Below, piece after piece: positions 8,236 to 16,967 of a DNA stretch of 36,310 nt. A program made the position numbers and the translations under genes. The DNA lies in contig JAJZHP010000012.1 in assembly GCA_021804355.1 (NCBI GenBank), forward strand, positions 1 through 36,310, given 5' to 3'. The notes under the pieces were generated by a model that saw only the letters and a list, made by a program, of their open reading frames with translations, had not been told where the DNA came from and did no database searches. Source of the DNA: Pseudomonadota bacterium. Lineage in GTDB: Bacteria > Pseudomonadota > Gammaproteobacteria > Pseudomonadales > Moraxellaceae. Position 1 is the first letter of the stretch. Every line of letters starts with the position of its first letter.

Positions 8236-9833
8236 ACCCTGCTTTAGACTCAGATCGGCGATTACTGAAAATCTATGTTTGGTACCGATTGGGGCTGGCA
8301 GCTCTCCTTTTTTTGCTGCAACGGCTACATTTTCAAAACCCCGTTCTAGGACAAGAAGATCCTGCCGGATACATGCATCTGGCCCTCATTTATTTTCTGT
8401 TCAATGTGCTGTCCCTGGTCTTCAATCGCGATCGATGGGCATCGCCACCCGTGCGGGCAGTTGTCTTTATTTATGTTGATGTGATGATGCTCACCCTGCT
8501 TATTCATAAAAGCGGTGGTGTTACTTCTGACCTCCCCCTCCTGCTGGCTGTTGTCGTAGCCGCTGGCAATATCCTGCTTCGGGGTCGTTTAGGTTTATTA
8601 ATTTCAGCCGTAGCTACCTTGGCCTTGCTCTATGAGGAAGCGCTTCTTATCGATGAACAGGGATTATCCTGGCAGAGCTTAAACGCCACAGCATTTCTCT
8701 GTCTTAGTTTCTTTGGCATTGCTGTACTATCCCAGCAGCTAGCCCAGCGTTTGCGACAAAGTGAAGCGCTCACGGCCAGACAAGAACGCATGTTACTTGA
8801 AATGCACCGCATGAGCATGCAAATCATTCAACGCATGCGGACAGGCATTCTGGTTGTGGATGACGTTCCCAGAGTGGTTATGGCTAATGATGCCGCCAGG
8901 ATATTGTTAGGATTGACCCAACCCATGCTGCATCTCAGTCAGCTTGCTGAGCATTCACCGCCCTTGGCCAGTGCCCTTGAACGCTGGATACATTCTCCTC
9001 ACTTTCGACCTCGTCCATTTCAGAACCACTCCACCTCACCGGAGATCAGTGCCAGCTTTACCGTGCTGGACTCAGAACAAACTGATACCCCTTGGTCTAC
9101 CCTGATTTTTCTGGAAGACAATACACAATTGGCTCAGCAGGCCCAACAACTCAAACTGGCTTCACTAGGCCGCTTTACAGCCAGCATCGCTCATGAGATT
9201 CGCAACCCCATGGGCGCCATTAGCCATGCTTCTCAGCTACTGGCAGAGGCACCTGATATTCAGCAAGAGGATCAGCGACTTTTGCAAATCATTCAGCAAC
9301 ATTGTCGACGCATGAATGGCATCATTGAAAATGTCTTACAATTATCACGACGTGAGCGCCCGGTATCCCAGCTATTTGATCTTCTGCCTTGGCTGGACAA
9401 ATTCACCGAAGAGTTCAGCCAAGGCTATGGACAACAAGCCACGCTTGAGCGTCAGGATGAAAGCCCCACCCTCGTGGTTCGTTTTGATCCCGACCAACTA
9501 TTCCAGGTGCTACAAAACCTTGTCAGCAATGGCTTGCGCTATAGTCTTAAGCAAGGATCTTCTCGAGTAAAATTGCTGACTGGATTGCTGGATGCTGACC
9601 GCCCACATCTTGATATTATCGATGACGGACCGGGCCTCAGTCAGGACATCCGGCCTCATCTGTTTGAGCCATTTTTTACCACAGAAACCCAAGGCACAGG
9701 TTTAGGGCTTTATCTTTCACGGGAACTATGTGAGGCCAATCAGGCACGTCTAGACTATCTTTATCCTTTCGGGCCCGGAAGCTGTTTCCGGATTACATTT
9801 TCCCATCCAGACCGATATCCTCCCGTCTTATGA
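8232..9833 (+). CDS. pilS: PilS-type membrane sensor histidine kinase
   Basis: A 533-residue kinase. The first ~165 residues hold about six membrane segments with short loops, as in PilS. A coiled linker and a PAS-like segment (about 200-230, TGILVVDDVPRVVMANDAA) follow. The dimerisation domain has His321 in SIAHEIRNPMG as the phosphorylation site. The ATPase domain shows the N box LVSNGLRYS, G1 DDGPGLS and G2 GTGLGLYLSREL. In Pseudomonas, PilS senses pilin in the membrane and phosphorylates PilR to control pilin transcription. No pilin gene is in the window, so the target here is inferred. It is coupled by ATGA overlaps to the genes on both sides. Confidence 0.9.
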   Translation: MNPALDSDRRLLKIYVWYRLGLAALLFLLQRLHFQNPVLGQEDPAGYMHLALIYFLFNVLSLVFNRDRWASPPVRAVVFIYVDVMMLTLLIHKSGGVTSDLPLLLAVVVAAGNILLRGRLGLLISAVATLALLYEEALLIDEQGLSWQSLNATAFLCLSFFGIAVLSQQLAQRLRQSEALTARQERMLLEMHRMSMQIIQRMRTGILVVDDVPRVVMANDAARILLGLTQPMLHLSQLAEHSPPLASALERWIHSPHFRPRPFQNHSTSPEISASFTVLDSEQTDTPWSTLIFLEDNTQLAQQAQQLKLASLGRFTASIAHEIRNPMGAISHASQLLAEAPDIQQEDQRLLQIIQQHCRRMNGIIENVLQLSRRERPVSQLFDLLPWLDKFTEEFSQGYGQQATLERQDESPTLVVRFDPDQLFQVLQNLVSNGLRYSLKQGSSRVKLLTGLLDADRPHLDIIDDGPGLSQDIRPHLFEPFFTTETQGTGLGLYLSRELCEANQARLDYLYPFGPGSCFRITFSHPDRYPPVL

Positions 9834-11200
9834 AATCAGCGCTGGTCTTAATCGTCGATGACGAACCCGATATTTGTGAGCTTTTAGAAATCACACTGGG
9901 TCGTATGCATTTGGCTACACAAAGGGCTGACAGTGTGCAGGCAGCTTTGAAGTGCCTGGCTGCACAGACCTTTGACCTCGTGCTGACCGACATGCATCTG
10001 CCTGATGGGAATGGATTGCATCTGGTTCAGGAGGTTCAAACCCGTTGGCCTGCGACACCTGTCGCTGTCATTACCGCCTATGGCAGCATGGAGACTGCCA
10101 TCACGGCTTTGAAAGCTGGCGCTTTTGATTTCATTTCCAAACCCGTTGAACTCGAGCGCTTACGCGAACTTATCAAAAATGCCTTAAAACAACCGCCGCC
10201 ACCTGCACCCGATAATCAGGAACCCCTCTTAGGGAGTTCAAAATCAATATTACAATTGCGCGAAACCGTATCCAAGCTGGCCCGAGGCCAAGCACCTGTT
10301 TTTATCAGTGGGGAATCAGGTAGTGGTAAAGAGCTGGTAGCCCGACGCATTCATGAGTTGGGTGCTAGGTCCAGTCATCATTTCATCGCCGTAAACTGTG
10401 GAGCCATTCCCGCTGAACTGATGGAAAGTGAGTTCTTTGGCCATAAACGAGGAAGTTTCACCGGCGCGCAAGAAGATAAAATTGGATTGTTTCAGGCAGC
10501 CGACCAGGGAACACTTTTTTTAGATGAAGTCGCTGACCTCCCTCTAGCCATGCAGGTCAAACTGCTTCGTGCCCTGCAAGAGAAAGCCGTGCGACCCTTA
10601 GGTTCCACCAAGGAACTCCCCATCAACGTTCGCATCATTTCGGCCACGCACAAAGATCTGGCGCAAGAAGTTGCTGACGGTAACTTCCGGCAAGACCTGT
10701 TCTATCGCATTCATGTCATCCCCTTACGCGTTCCGTCATTGCGTGAACGTGGCGATGACATTATCCTCCTGGCGCAATCCTTCCTGCTACAGATCGCACG
10801 GGACTGGAATCAACCACCCTTAAAGCTGCACGAAGAGGCGTTGCAGCAACTGCGGCGTTACAGCTTCCCTGGCAATGTGCGCGAATTGCAAAACATTCTG
10901 GAGCGTGCGGTGACCCTGTGTGATGCGAATATCATCCGCCCAGAACATCTCCAACTGCCCTTAGCCACGGAAACAAGATCCTTGATGCCGACCACCGTGC
11001 ATGAGGTTCCTCATGGCGCTGCCTTGGAGGACTACCTGCTCGAGATCGAAAGAAAGGCCATACTCAATGCGCTGGAGGAGACACGATGGAACCGTACGCT
11101 GGCAGCTCGAAAATTGGGGATGACTTTCCGCTCCTTACGTTATCGACTTAAAAAAATGGGACTAGATAACGAAGATGACAATGATAGCCCTGCTTCATGA
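9830..11200 (+). CDS. pilR: PilR-type sigma-54-dependent response regulator
   Basis: A 456-residue NtrC-family activator. The receiver domain has Asp10/Asp11 and the phosphoacceptor Asp54 (VLTDMHLPDG). The AAA+ domain carries Walker A GESGSGKE near residue 161, a sigma-54 contact loop GSFTGA near residue 208 (the second position is Ser rather than the Ala of NtrC, a common variant) and Walker B TLFLDEVADL. A Fis-type helix-turn-helix ends the protein (ARKLGMTFRSLRYRLKKMGL). It should activate RpoN promoters when phosphorylated by the upstream PilS. The pilS and pilR reading frames overlap by four bases. Its stop codon overlaps the stop of thiO on the other strand within TCATGA. Confidence 0.92.
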   Translation: MKSALVLIVDDEPDICELLEITLGRMHLATQRADSVQAALKCLAAQTFDLVLTDMHLPDGNGLHLVQEVQTRWPATPVAVITAYGSMETAITALKAGAFDFISKPVELERLRELIKNALKQPPPPAPDNQEPLLGSSKSILQLRETVSKLARGQAPVFISGESGSGKELVARRIHELGARSSHHFIAVNCGAIPAELMESEFFGHKRGSFTGAQEDKIGLFQAADQGTLFLDEVADLPLAMQVKLLRALQEKAVRPLGSTKELPINVRIISATHKDLAQEVADGNFRQDLFYRIHVIPLRVPSLRERGDDIILLAQSFLLQIARDWNQPPLKLHEEALQQLRRYSFPGNVRELQNILERAVTLCDANIIRPEHLQLPLATETRSLMPTTVHEVPHGAALEDYLLEIERKAILNALEETRWNRTLAARKLGMTFRSLRYRLKKMGLDNEDDNDSPAS

Positions 11201-12274
11201 AGGCTGCGGCGCGTAAGGAGTAGGATCGGTCCAGGGTCTCTCTCCGAGCATCATCTCAGCCATCAGACGAGAGCTGGCAGGGGCCAATACCAGACCGTTG
11301 CGAAAGTGCCCCGCATTGATCCATAAGTTGGTCACGGGGCCACGCCCCATGAAGGGTATGCCCTGCGGAGATCCTGGGCGTAGTCCTGCCCAGTGGTAAT
11401 CGGGTTGTCGACCGCGCAATCCGGGCCAGATCGATACGGCACTTGCCTGCAAATCAGACTTGGCCTGTTCCGTCACCCCGGCATCAAAGCCTACATACTC
11501 CAGTGTTGATCCCGCCAGCACCAGACCATCATGACGTGGAATAAGGTAGCGTCCACCGAGCATGACCATACTGGGCAATTCCCCTGGCAGACAGCGATAG
11601 GCCAGCATTTGGCCGCGCACAGGGACGATCGGCAAAACCCATCCCCAGGGCCGCAGCAGCTCACCCGTCCATGCGCCTGCACACAACAAGAACTGATCAG
11701 CTTCATGGCGTTGTCCTGAAACATCGACGGCAGCGCTCACCCCACCCGACGACTCTTCCAGAAGAGCCAAGGAGCAGTGTGGCTTGATATCAACGCCACG
11801 CTGCAGGCAATCCACCCATAGCGCCTTTAACAACCTAGGGTTTCTAATGTGAGCGATTTCAGGCATCCATAAGGCATCGCCCTGAGCTTGCAATCCTGGC
11901 CAGCCCCTGCTGACGTCATGGCTTGAAACCACCTCAAGTTGATGCCCATAGATGGCTGACCAGGCGCGTGCTGCATGACCCTCTTCTGCATCCAGCATTA
12001 ACAAACCCATAGGTTCGTATTCAATATCAATGCCGGTATCCCTGAGCAAAGTTGCTGCCAACTCCGGGTAGACACCCTGCGCCCAAGCAGCCAGCACCGA
12101 CACGGCAGGTGGATATCGCCAGGGGTAGAGGGGAGAGATAATACCTCCACCTGCCCACGAGGCTTGCCGACCCACCTCCCCAGCTTCCAACACGCACACC
12201 TGCTCGCCACGTCGTGCCAGTTCCCGCGCTGTCATCAAGCCCAGCACCCCAGCCCCTACGATCAGGTGACGCAT
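11195..12274 (-). CDS. thiO: Glycine oxidase ThiO / FAD-dependent amine oxidase
   Basis: A 359-residue FAD enzyme of the D-amino-acid oxidase superfamily. The N-terminus MRHLIVGAGVLGLMTARELA gives the GxGxxG dinucleotide-binding fold, with Glu of VLEAG as the ribose ligand. The C-terminal segment WAGLRPGSPQGIPFMG and NAGHFRNGLVLAPAS is typical of ThiO, which oxidises glycine to dehydroglycine for the thiazole of thiamine. Position next to pilR is as in Pseudomonas. No other thi gene is present, so a general D-amino-acid or sarcosine-type oxidase cannot be excluded. GGGGAGGAAT directly precedes the ATG, a strong ribosome site. It follows the unknown lipoprotein gene on the same strand with a 27-base gap. 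Confidence 0.85.
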   Translation of the reverse strand: MRHLIVGAGVLGLMTARELARRGEQVCVLEAGEVGRQASWAGGGIISPLYPWRYPPAVSVLAAWAQGVYPELAATLLRDTGIDIEYEPMGLLMLDAEEGHAARAWSAIYGHQLEVVSSHDVSRGWPGLQAQGDALWMPEIAHIRNPRLLKALWVDCLQRGVDIKPHCSLALLEESSGGVSAAVDVSGQRHEADQFLLCAGAWTGELLRPWGWVLPIVPVRGQMLAYRCLPGELPSMVMLGGRYLIPRHDGLVLAGSTLEYVGFDAGVTEQAKSDLQASAVSIWPGLRGRQPDYHWAGLRPGSPQGIPFMGRGPVTNLWINAGHFRNGLVLAPASSRLMAEMMLGERPWTDPTPYAPQPS

Positions 12275-12301
12275 ATTCCTCCCCTCAACGAGTCATCTTG
12301 G

Positions 12302-13171
12302 TCAAATGGGTACGCTGGGTTTGACATAAAACACTTCCGTATAAGGCCCGGGGTTTTGCCCATTATCGAACACAGGCACGGTCATCTCCATCAAAAATCC
12401 GGTGGTATTCGATGCATTGCCTGGGTCTGATTCGCTCTGATAGGTGGAGGGTGTAATCGTCATGCTGACATTGAGATTATTTTGACTATCCACCGTGACC
12501 TTGTTGACCGTCACCCCGATACTGCTCAAGGCACTCAGATTTTTTCGAATCCAGGTAAAATTGGACGCGATAAATGGGCTTGTTGTCGATGAGGGGAAAT
12601 ACGATACGTTAAGCCGTGGAGGAATAATAACGGTAGCCGTGACCGGGCTCGTAGACCCTGTTGTATGATTTGGGTCAGGAAAAGATACTTCCGTGGGCGC
12701 CGTCAGGGGCACTGTCACACCCGCTGAAGAACTGGCTTGTCCGGCCGGATAAACCAAAACTTCAAACAAATTGCCTGTGCCCGCACTGCTGCCATTGACC
12801 GCATTAATGCCGAGACGGTAAATACCGGGAATCTGACCTGGCGGCACCGTGACACTCACTTGACCGGTAGCACTCACCATAGTCTGCAAGCCATCCGGAT
12901 TACCTCCCGACCCTGATGGCAAAAAGATATTGGTGGCTGGGCTGTAATGGGCATAGCCTATAGCCGAGCTGGAAGCTGCACCTGCTGCAGGGGCATCGAC
13001 ACTGATTTCTAGCCCAAGAGAGGAAGTGGCTGTGTTTAATACCGGAGCCGGTAAGGGTGCCGAAGCACTACCCCCGCCTCCGCCACCACAGCCAGCGAGC
13101 AACGCGACCATCATCACGCCCAGCCCCATCTTCATGGGCCTACTTACAACATAACGCCTATGCTGCCCCAT
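12302..13171 (-). CDS. Unknown lipoprotein with a polyglycine stretch after the lipobox
   Basis: A 289-residue protein that I do not recognise. I place the start at the ATG at 13171 (MGQHRRYVV) because GGGAGG lies five bases before it; an ATG nine codons earlier has no suitable site. The signal peptide ends in VALLAGC with lipidated Cys28, then six glycines as a flexible tether. The mature part is rich in Ser, Thr, Pro, Val and Gly with few charges, suggesting a beta-rich extracytoplasmic protein; the stretch TGQVSVTVPPGQIPGIYRLGINAVNG looks like a strand of an immunoglobulin-like or carbohydrate-binding fold, but that is inference. It lies just upstream of thiO and may share its transcript. 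In pseudomonads this side of thiO holds minor pilin genes; none is seen here. Confidence 0.75.
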   Translation of the reverse strand: MGQHRRYVVSRPMKMGLGVMMVALLAGCGGGGGGSASAPLPAPVLNTATSSLGLEISVDAPAAGAASSSAIGYAHYSPATNIFLPSGSGGNPDGLQTMVSATGQVSVTVPPGQIPGIYRLGINAVNGSSAGTGNLFEVLVYPAGQASSSAGVTVPLTAPTEVSFPDPNHTTGSTSPVTATVIIPPRLNVSYFPSSTTSPFIASNFTWIRKNLSALSSIGVTVNKVTVDSQNNLNVSMTITPSTYQSESDPGNASNTTGFLMEMTVPVFDNGQNPGPYTEVFYVKPSVPI

Positions 13172-13346
13172 CACAACCTCCCAGACCTGATCATCCATCC
13201 ACCTAGGCTGAGTATGCCTGCAACTTAGGTATCAGGGAAACCATTTTACTGACCGCTAAGGCATGAGCACGGTGCGTTACGGTCATTACACCCTGAACTA
13301 TTCTGCGCCACACTGAAGGCGGATCACTCACCGGGGGTTATAACTC

Positions 13347-14648
13347 ATGGGAAACCGCTTGCAAGGATGGGGACTGGAGGTGCTGAGTCGCATTGCTGGA
13401 GCTGACTGGCCCGATCGTTTGGGTTTAAGGCGTCCTATGGAAAAAGCCTTGTACCAGGGTAGCCGACAGGGCTTTCACTGGGCCAGCGCAGCAGCCAAAC
13501 GCTTTACCTCTCGCCAAGGCCCAAGAAACCGGCTGAATACAGCCTCCGCTTCCGGTTTATTTGACCTTAGTCTCAGCGATGAACAGCAACAGATGTGTGA
13601 CAGTCTGGGGCGTTTTGCTCGCGAGTGGTTATATCCTCAGGCCCATGATGCCGATGCCCAGGCAGCCCTGCCTGCAGACCTGTTAGCCGCTAGTCAAGAA
13701 CTTGGACTAGCCCTTTACGCCGTCAGCGAGGCTCATGGCGGCATGGCCACTGAAAACTCCACCGTGACCCAGACACTCATCGCTGAGACCCTGGCTCAGG
13801 GGGATTACAGCCTTGCTGTTGCCTTGTTATCGACCATTTCCGTGGCCAACGCTATAACACGTTGGGGCAGCGGCCCTCAGCAAGCCAGTTACTTGCCGGC
13901 ATTCCTTGATGACAACAAGCCATTACGCGCCTGTATGGCGGTTATGGAGCCTGAAGCCTTATTCAATCCCATGCACTTGGCCACTACGGCTGTACGCCAA
14001 GGACAGGGCTATGTGCTCAATGGTCATAAATCCATGGTCTTGGGGGCGGCCGAAGCTGATTTAATGCTGGTCGCCGCCCACACGGAAAGCGGTCCTGCCG
14101 TTTTTATCGTCGAATGCCAGCAACAAGGACTAGGCTGGCGCGAAGCCCCCGCCATGGGATTACGAGCTGCAGCAACTGCTGACGTGGTTCTCGATCATGT
14201 CCATGTAAACCTTGAAGCCAAGTTAGGTGACGCAGATTTCGATTACAGCACATTTCTGGATTATGGCAGCTTGGGCTGGTGTGCCATGGCCACAGGCTGC
14301 TGCCAGGCTGTACTCGACTATGTCATTCCCTACTGCAATGAACGTGAAGCCTTTGGCGAGCCTATCAGCCACCGACAAGGCGTTGCCTTCATGATCGCCA
14401 ATATGGCGGTAGAACTGGAATCCATGCGTATCATGACCTGGCGTGCAGCGGCCCGCGCCGAACAAGGGCTGGACTTCCATCGAGAGGCCTACCTTGCCAG
14501 ATTGCTTTGCACAGAAAAAGCCATGCAAATAGGAACCGATGGCGTCCAACTGCTGGGTGGGCATGGATTCACCAAGGAACACCCCGTCGAGCGTTGGTAC
14601 CGCGACTTGCGAGCCACGGGCCTGATGTGGGGCGGATTGCATCTCTGA
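13347..14648 (+). CDS. Acyl-CoA dehydrogenase-like subunit lacking the usual catalytic glutamate
   Basis: A 433-residue acyl-CoA dehydrogenase fold. About 65 residues of basic and amphipathic N-terminal extension precede the all-alpha domain (LSDEQQQMCDSLGRFAREWL). The central beta part includes QGYVLNGHKSMVLGAAEADL, and the C-terminal helices include QLLGGHGFTKEHPVERWYRDLRA in two adjoining pieces. At the place where the downstream paralogue has F-E-G-T with catalytic Glu377, this protein has M-W-G-G, so Trp428 replaces the base, and the chain stops five residues later. It therefore may be inactive alone, or use a base elsewhere as isovaleryl-CoA dehydrogenase does. It lies 22 bases before the second dehydrogenase, suggesting one complex. 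A G-rich ribosome site precedes the ATG. Confidence 0.85.
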   Translation: MGNRLQGWGLEVLSRIAGADWPDRLGLRRPMEKALYQGSRQGFHWASAAAKRFTSRQGPRNRLNTASASGLFDLSLSDEQQQMCDSLGRFAREWLYPQAHDADAQAALPADLLAASQELGLALYAVSEAHGGMATENSTVTQTLIAETLAQGDYSLAVALLSTISVANAITRWGSGPQQASYLPAFLDDNKPLRACMAVMEPEALFNPMHLATTAVRQGQGYVLNGHKSMVLGAAEADLMLVAAHTESGPAVFIVECQQQGLGWREAPAMGLRAAATADVVLDHVHVNLEAKLGDADFDYSTFLDYGSLGWCAMATGCCQAVLDYVIPYCNEREAFGEPISHRQGVAFMIANMAVELESMRIMTWRAAARAEQGLDFHREAYLARLLCTEKAMQIGTDGVQLLGGHGFTKEHPVERWYRDLRATGLMWGGLHL

Positions 14649-14670
14649 TGCGGCTGAACGAGGACAGAAC

Positions 14671-15873
14671 ATGTACTTAGAAACTCCGAAGAAGTTCAAA
14701 ACTCTGGTGGCGCAGGCTGAGGATGTGGCCAATAATTTTTTTCGGCCTATCTCGCGTAAATATGATAAAGCTGAACATGCCTATCCTAAAGAATTGGATA
14801 TGCTGGCCGCCCTCCTGGATGGCATGAATGATGGGGCCCCGGAAGCTGCAGGGGCTTCAACCGCAGGAAAGCGCTCCCCTCAGGAACAAGGTGGGGTAAG
14901 AAATGGCAGCAACCTGTCTACCTGCTTAGGTATCATGGAACTGTGCCGGGGTGATGTCGGCCTGCTGCTGGCCATGCCACGCCAGGGTTTAGGCAACTCC
15001 GCTATCGCTGCCGTTGCCAATGAAGAACAGCTAAACAGATTCAAGGGTACCTGGGCGGCCATGGCCATCACGGAGCCTGGCTGTGGCTCTGATTCAGCTG
15101 CGATTAGAACCACTGCCCGCGCTGAGGGTGATGATTATGTACTCAATGGTGAAAAGATCTATGTCACTTCAGGAGCCAGAGCTGATAGCGTTGTCGTCTG
15201 GGCCACCCTGGACCGTCAGCTAGGTCGTGCTGCTATCAAGTCCTTTGTGGTTCCCAAGGGCACCCCTGGCATGACCGTGTCACGACTGGAAAAAAAGCTG
15301 GGCATTAAGGCGTCTGATACAGCAGCCATCAATTTTACCGAATGCCGTATCCCTAAGGCCAATCTGTTGGGCAATCCTGAAATTGACGTTAAAAAAGGAT
15401 TTGCTGGCGTGATGGAGACCTTTGATAACACACGCCCCCTCGTGGCTGCCATGGCGGTTGGAGTTGCCAAAGCCTCACTGGACAGAACGCGTGAGCTACT
15501 GGTTGGCAAGATTCGCGGGGATTACAGCGCACCACCGCTGAACTTAGGGATGGCAGAAGCCACCCTTTACCGACTGGAAGCTGAGTGGGAAGCCGCACGT
15601 TTGTTAACGCTCAAAGCGGCATGGATGGCGGATAACCGTCAGCCTAATTCACGTGAAGCCTCTATCGCCAAAGCTAAAGCAGGACGCAGTGCTAATGAAA
15701 TTACGCTGAAATGTGTCGAGTTAACAGGATCCTTGGGATACGGAGAAGATGAGCTGCTTGAAAAATGGGCACGTGACTCCAAAATTCTCGATATCTTTGA
15801 AGGCACACAACAAATTCAACTATTGATAGTTGCGCGGCGATTATTAGGCAAATCATCGGGAGAACTTAAATAG
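14671..15873 (+). CDS. Acyl-CoA dehydrogenase (catalytic subunit of a pair)
   Basis: A 400-residue flavoenzyme that introduces the alpha-beta double bond into acyl-CoA in beta-oxidation, passing electrons to ETF (family knowledge). Seen motifs are AITEPGCGSDSAAIRTTA, which contacts FAD and substrate, YVLNGEKIYVTSGARAD, GSLGYGEDELLEKWARDSK, and FEGTQQIQ with Glu377 at the classical catalytic base position. The short N-terminal domain MYLETPKKFKTLVAQAEDVA differs from the usual opening. The substrate chain length cannot be read from sequence. It shares a transcript with the preceding dehydrogenase-like gene (22-base gap, GAGGA ribosome site) and ends at a strong terminator. Confidence 0.92.
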   Translation: MYLETPKKFKTLVAQAEDVANNFFRPISRKYDKAEHAYPKELDMLAALLDGMNDGAPEAAGASTAGKRSPQEQGGVRNGSNLSTCLGIMELCRGDVGLLLAMPRQGLGNSAIAAVANEEQLNRFKGTWAAMAITEPGCGSDSAAIRTTARAEGDDYVLNGEKIYVTSGARADSVVVWATLDRQLGRAAIKSFVVPKGTPGMTVSRLEKKLGIKASDTAAINFTECRIPKANLLGNPEIDVKKGFAGVMETFDNTRPLVAAMAVGVAKASLDRTRELLVGKIRGDYSAPPLNLGMAEATLYRLEAEWEAARLLTLKAAWMADNRQPNSREASIAKAKAGRSANEITLKCVELTGSLGYGEDELLEKWARDSKILDIFEGTQQIQLLIVARRLLGKSSGELK

Positions 15874-15923
15874 CCCAACAGCCCACCCGTGGCTCTCTTT
15901 TGCTCACCTGACCCTCCCTGAGC

Positions 15924-15951
15924 AAACCTGCCCGCCCAGGCAGGTTTTTTT
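15924..15951 (+). terminator. Intrinsic terminator after the acyl-CoA dehydrogenase pair
   Basis: Arms AAACCTGCC (15924-15932) and GGCAGGTTT (15939-15947) pair perfectly over nine bases with a six-base loop, and the T-run reaches 15951. This is a textbook Rho-independent terminator for the plus-strand operon. Its last T is part of the stop codon of the converging AraC-type gene, so the two transcripts meet exactly here. Confidence 0.92.
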
Positions 15952-16967
15952 CAGTCGGCCAAGGCTGATGACAGCTTCTTGCGCCGCCGATATTCAATAG
16001 GTGTTTCCTGAGTCCATCGTTTGAAAGCTCGATAAAACGTGCTGGGCTCAGAAAAACCTGTCAGATAGACAATCTGCTCAATACTCTCATCGGTCTTGGC
16101 CAGTAGTCTTCGAGCTAACCTGCTGCGGTAGTCGTTGAGAACGTGATTAAAACTGCTACCGACATCTGCCAGCTGACTACGCAAGGATCGGGGTTTCATG
16201 CGTAACTGCTTGGCTACTTCATCCAGAGAAACCTCACCACTCTCCAGCATCTGTCCAATAACCCGCCTCACATCTGACACCAGATCCATACGTTGCAGTT
16301 CAGCGAGTTTTTCAGTGGCTACTTGCACATGCAGTTTTAATAATTCAGGCTCGGCGTGCCAGAAGGTGCGATCAAGAATTTCCAGCGGAAAGTAAAGCCG
16401 GGTTTCTTTTTGCTGAAAAAGAACAGGACAGCCATAGATTTCTTCATAGTCACTGAGTTCGGCCCCCTGATCATGACTGAACCAGACTTGCAGCGGAGCA
16501 AAAGCGCCATCGGTAACCTGCCGAAAAAATTGTATGATGCCTGCCATCATGCATTCAGCCATATTTCTTGAAGTGGTATCGGCTATACCACTGGCTAAAT
16601 AACAGACATCCTCCTGTTGAACAAAGCGCCCCGACATAGCATCACTCAGCAGTCGTTGATACTGCAAAACTCGGCGTAAACCCTCACCAAAATTAGGGCT
16701 GCTGGAAAACAGATACTCCAGCACCTGCCCACGAAATCTTGGCAAATACCTACCCAGATGCAAGCCTATATAGGGATTACCCGACACTTCTACCGCCGCC
16801 TTCCAGAAAACATCCTGGGCAGCCACAGGTGTGCGTAACCGGGGATCATTCAGTTGCAATAAAGCTGCACCTGAACGTTGCAAAACAGCATGAGCATCGA
16901 CGCCAGCATTTTGCAAGGCCTGATGGACCAGTCGTAACAGAACTCCTGAGTCGGTCAGCTCGTTCAT
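15951..16967 (-). CDS. AraC-family transcriptional regulator (arabinose-binding-like N-domain, OruR/ArgR-like type)
   Basis: A 338-residue regulator. I choose the ATG at 16967 (MNELTDSGVLL): GGGAG lies five bases upstream and it overlaps the stop of the NIF3-like gene (ATGA). A longer frame would run into that gene. The N-terminal part, to about residue 200 (LQNAGVDAHAVLQRSG, GNPYIGLHLGRYL), is the Arabinose_bd-type sensor domain found in OruR and VirS-like regulators. The C-terminal domain has two helix-turn-helix motifs: VSLDEVAKQLRMKPRSLRSQL and IEQIVYLTGFSEPSTFYRAF followed by W-T-x-E-T-P-x-E-Y-R-R. The ligand and targets are unknown. The acyl-CoA dehydrogenase genes that converge on it are natural candidates. 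It is oddly placed as the last gene behind purL. Confidence 0.9.
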   Translation of the reverse strand: MNELTDSGVLLRLVHQALQNAGVDAHAVLQRSGAALLQLNDPRLRTPVAAQDVFWKAAVEVSGNPYIGLHLGRYLPRFRGQVLEYLFSSSPNFGEGLRRVLQYQRLLSDAMSGRFVQQEDVCYLASGIADTTSRNMAECMMAGIIQFFRQVTDGAFAPLQVWFSHDQGAELSDYEEIYGCPVLFQQKETRLYFPLEILDRTFWHAEPELLKLHVQVATEKLAELQRMDLVSDVRRVIGQMLESGEVSLDEVAKQLRMKPRSLRSQLADVGSSFNHVLNDYRSRLARRLLAKTDESIEQIVYLTGFSEPSTFYRAFKRWTQETPIEYRRRKKLSSALAD

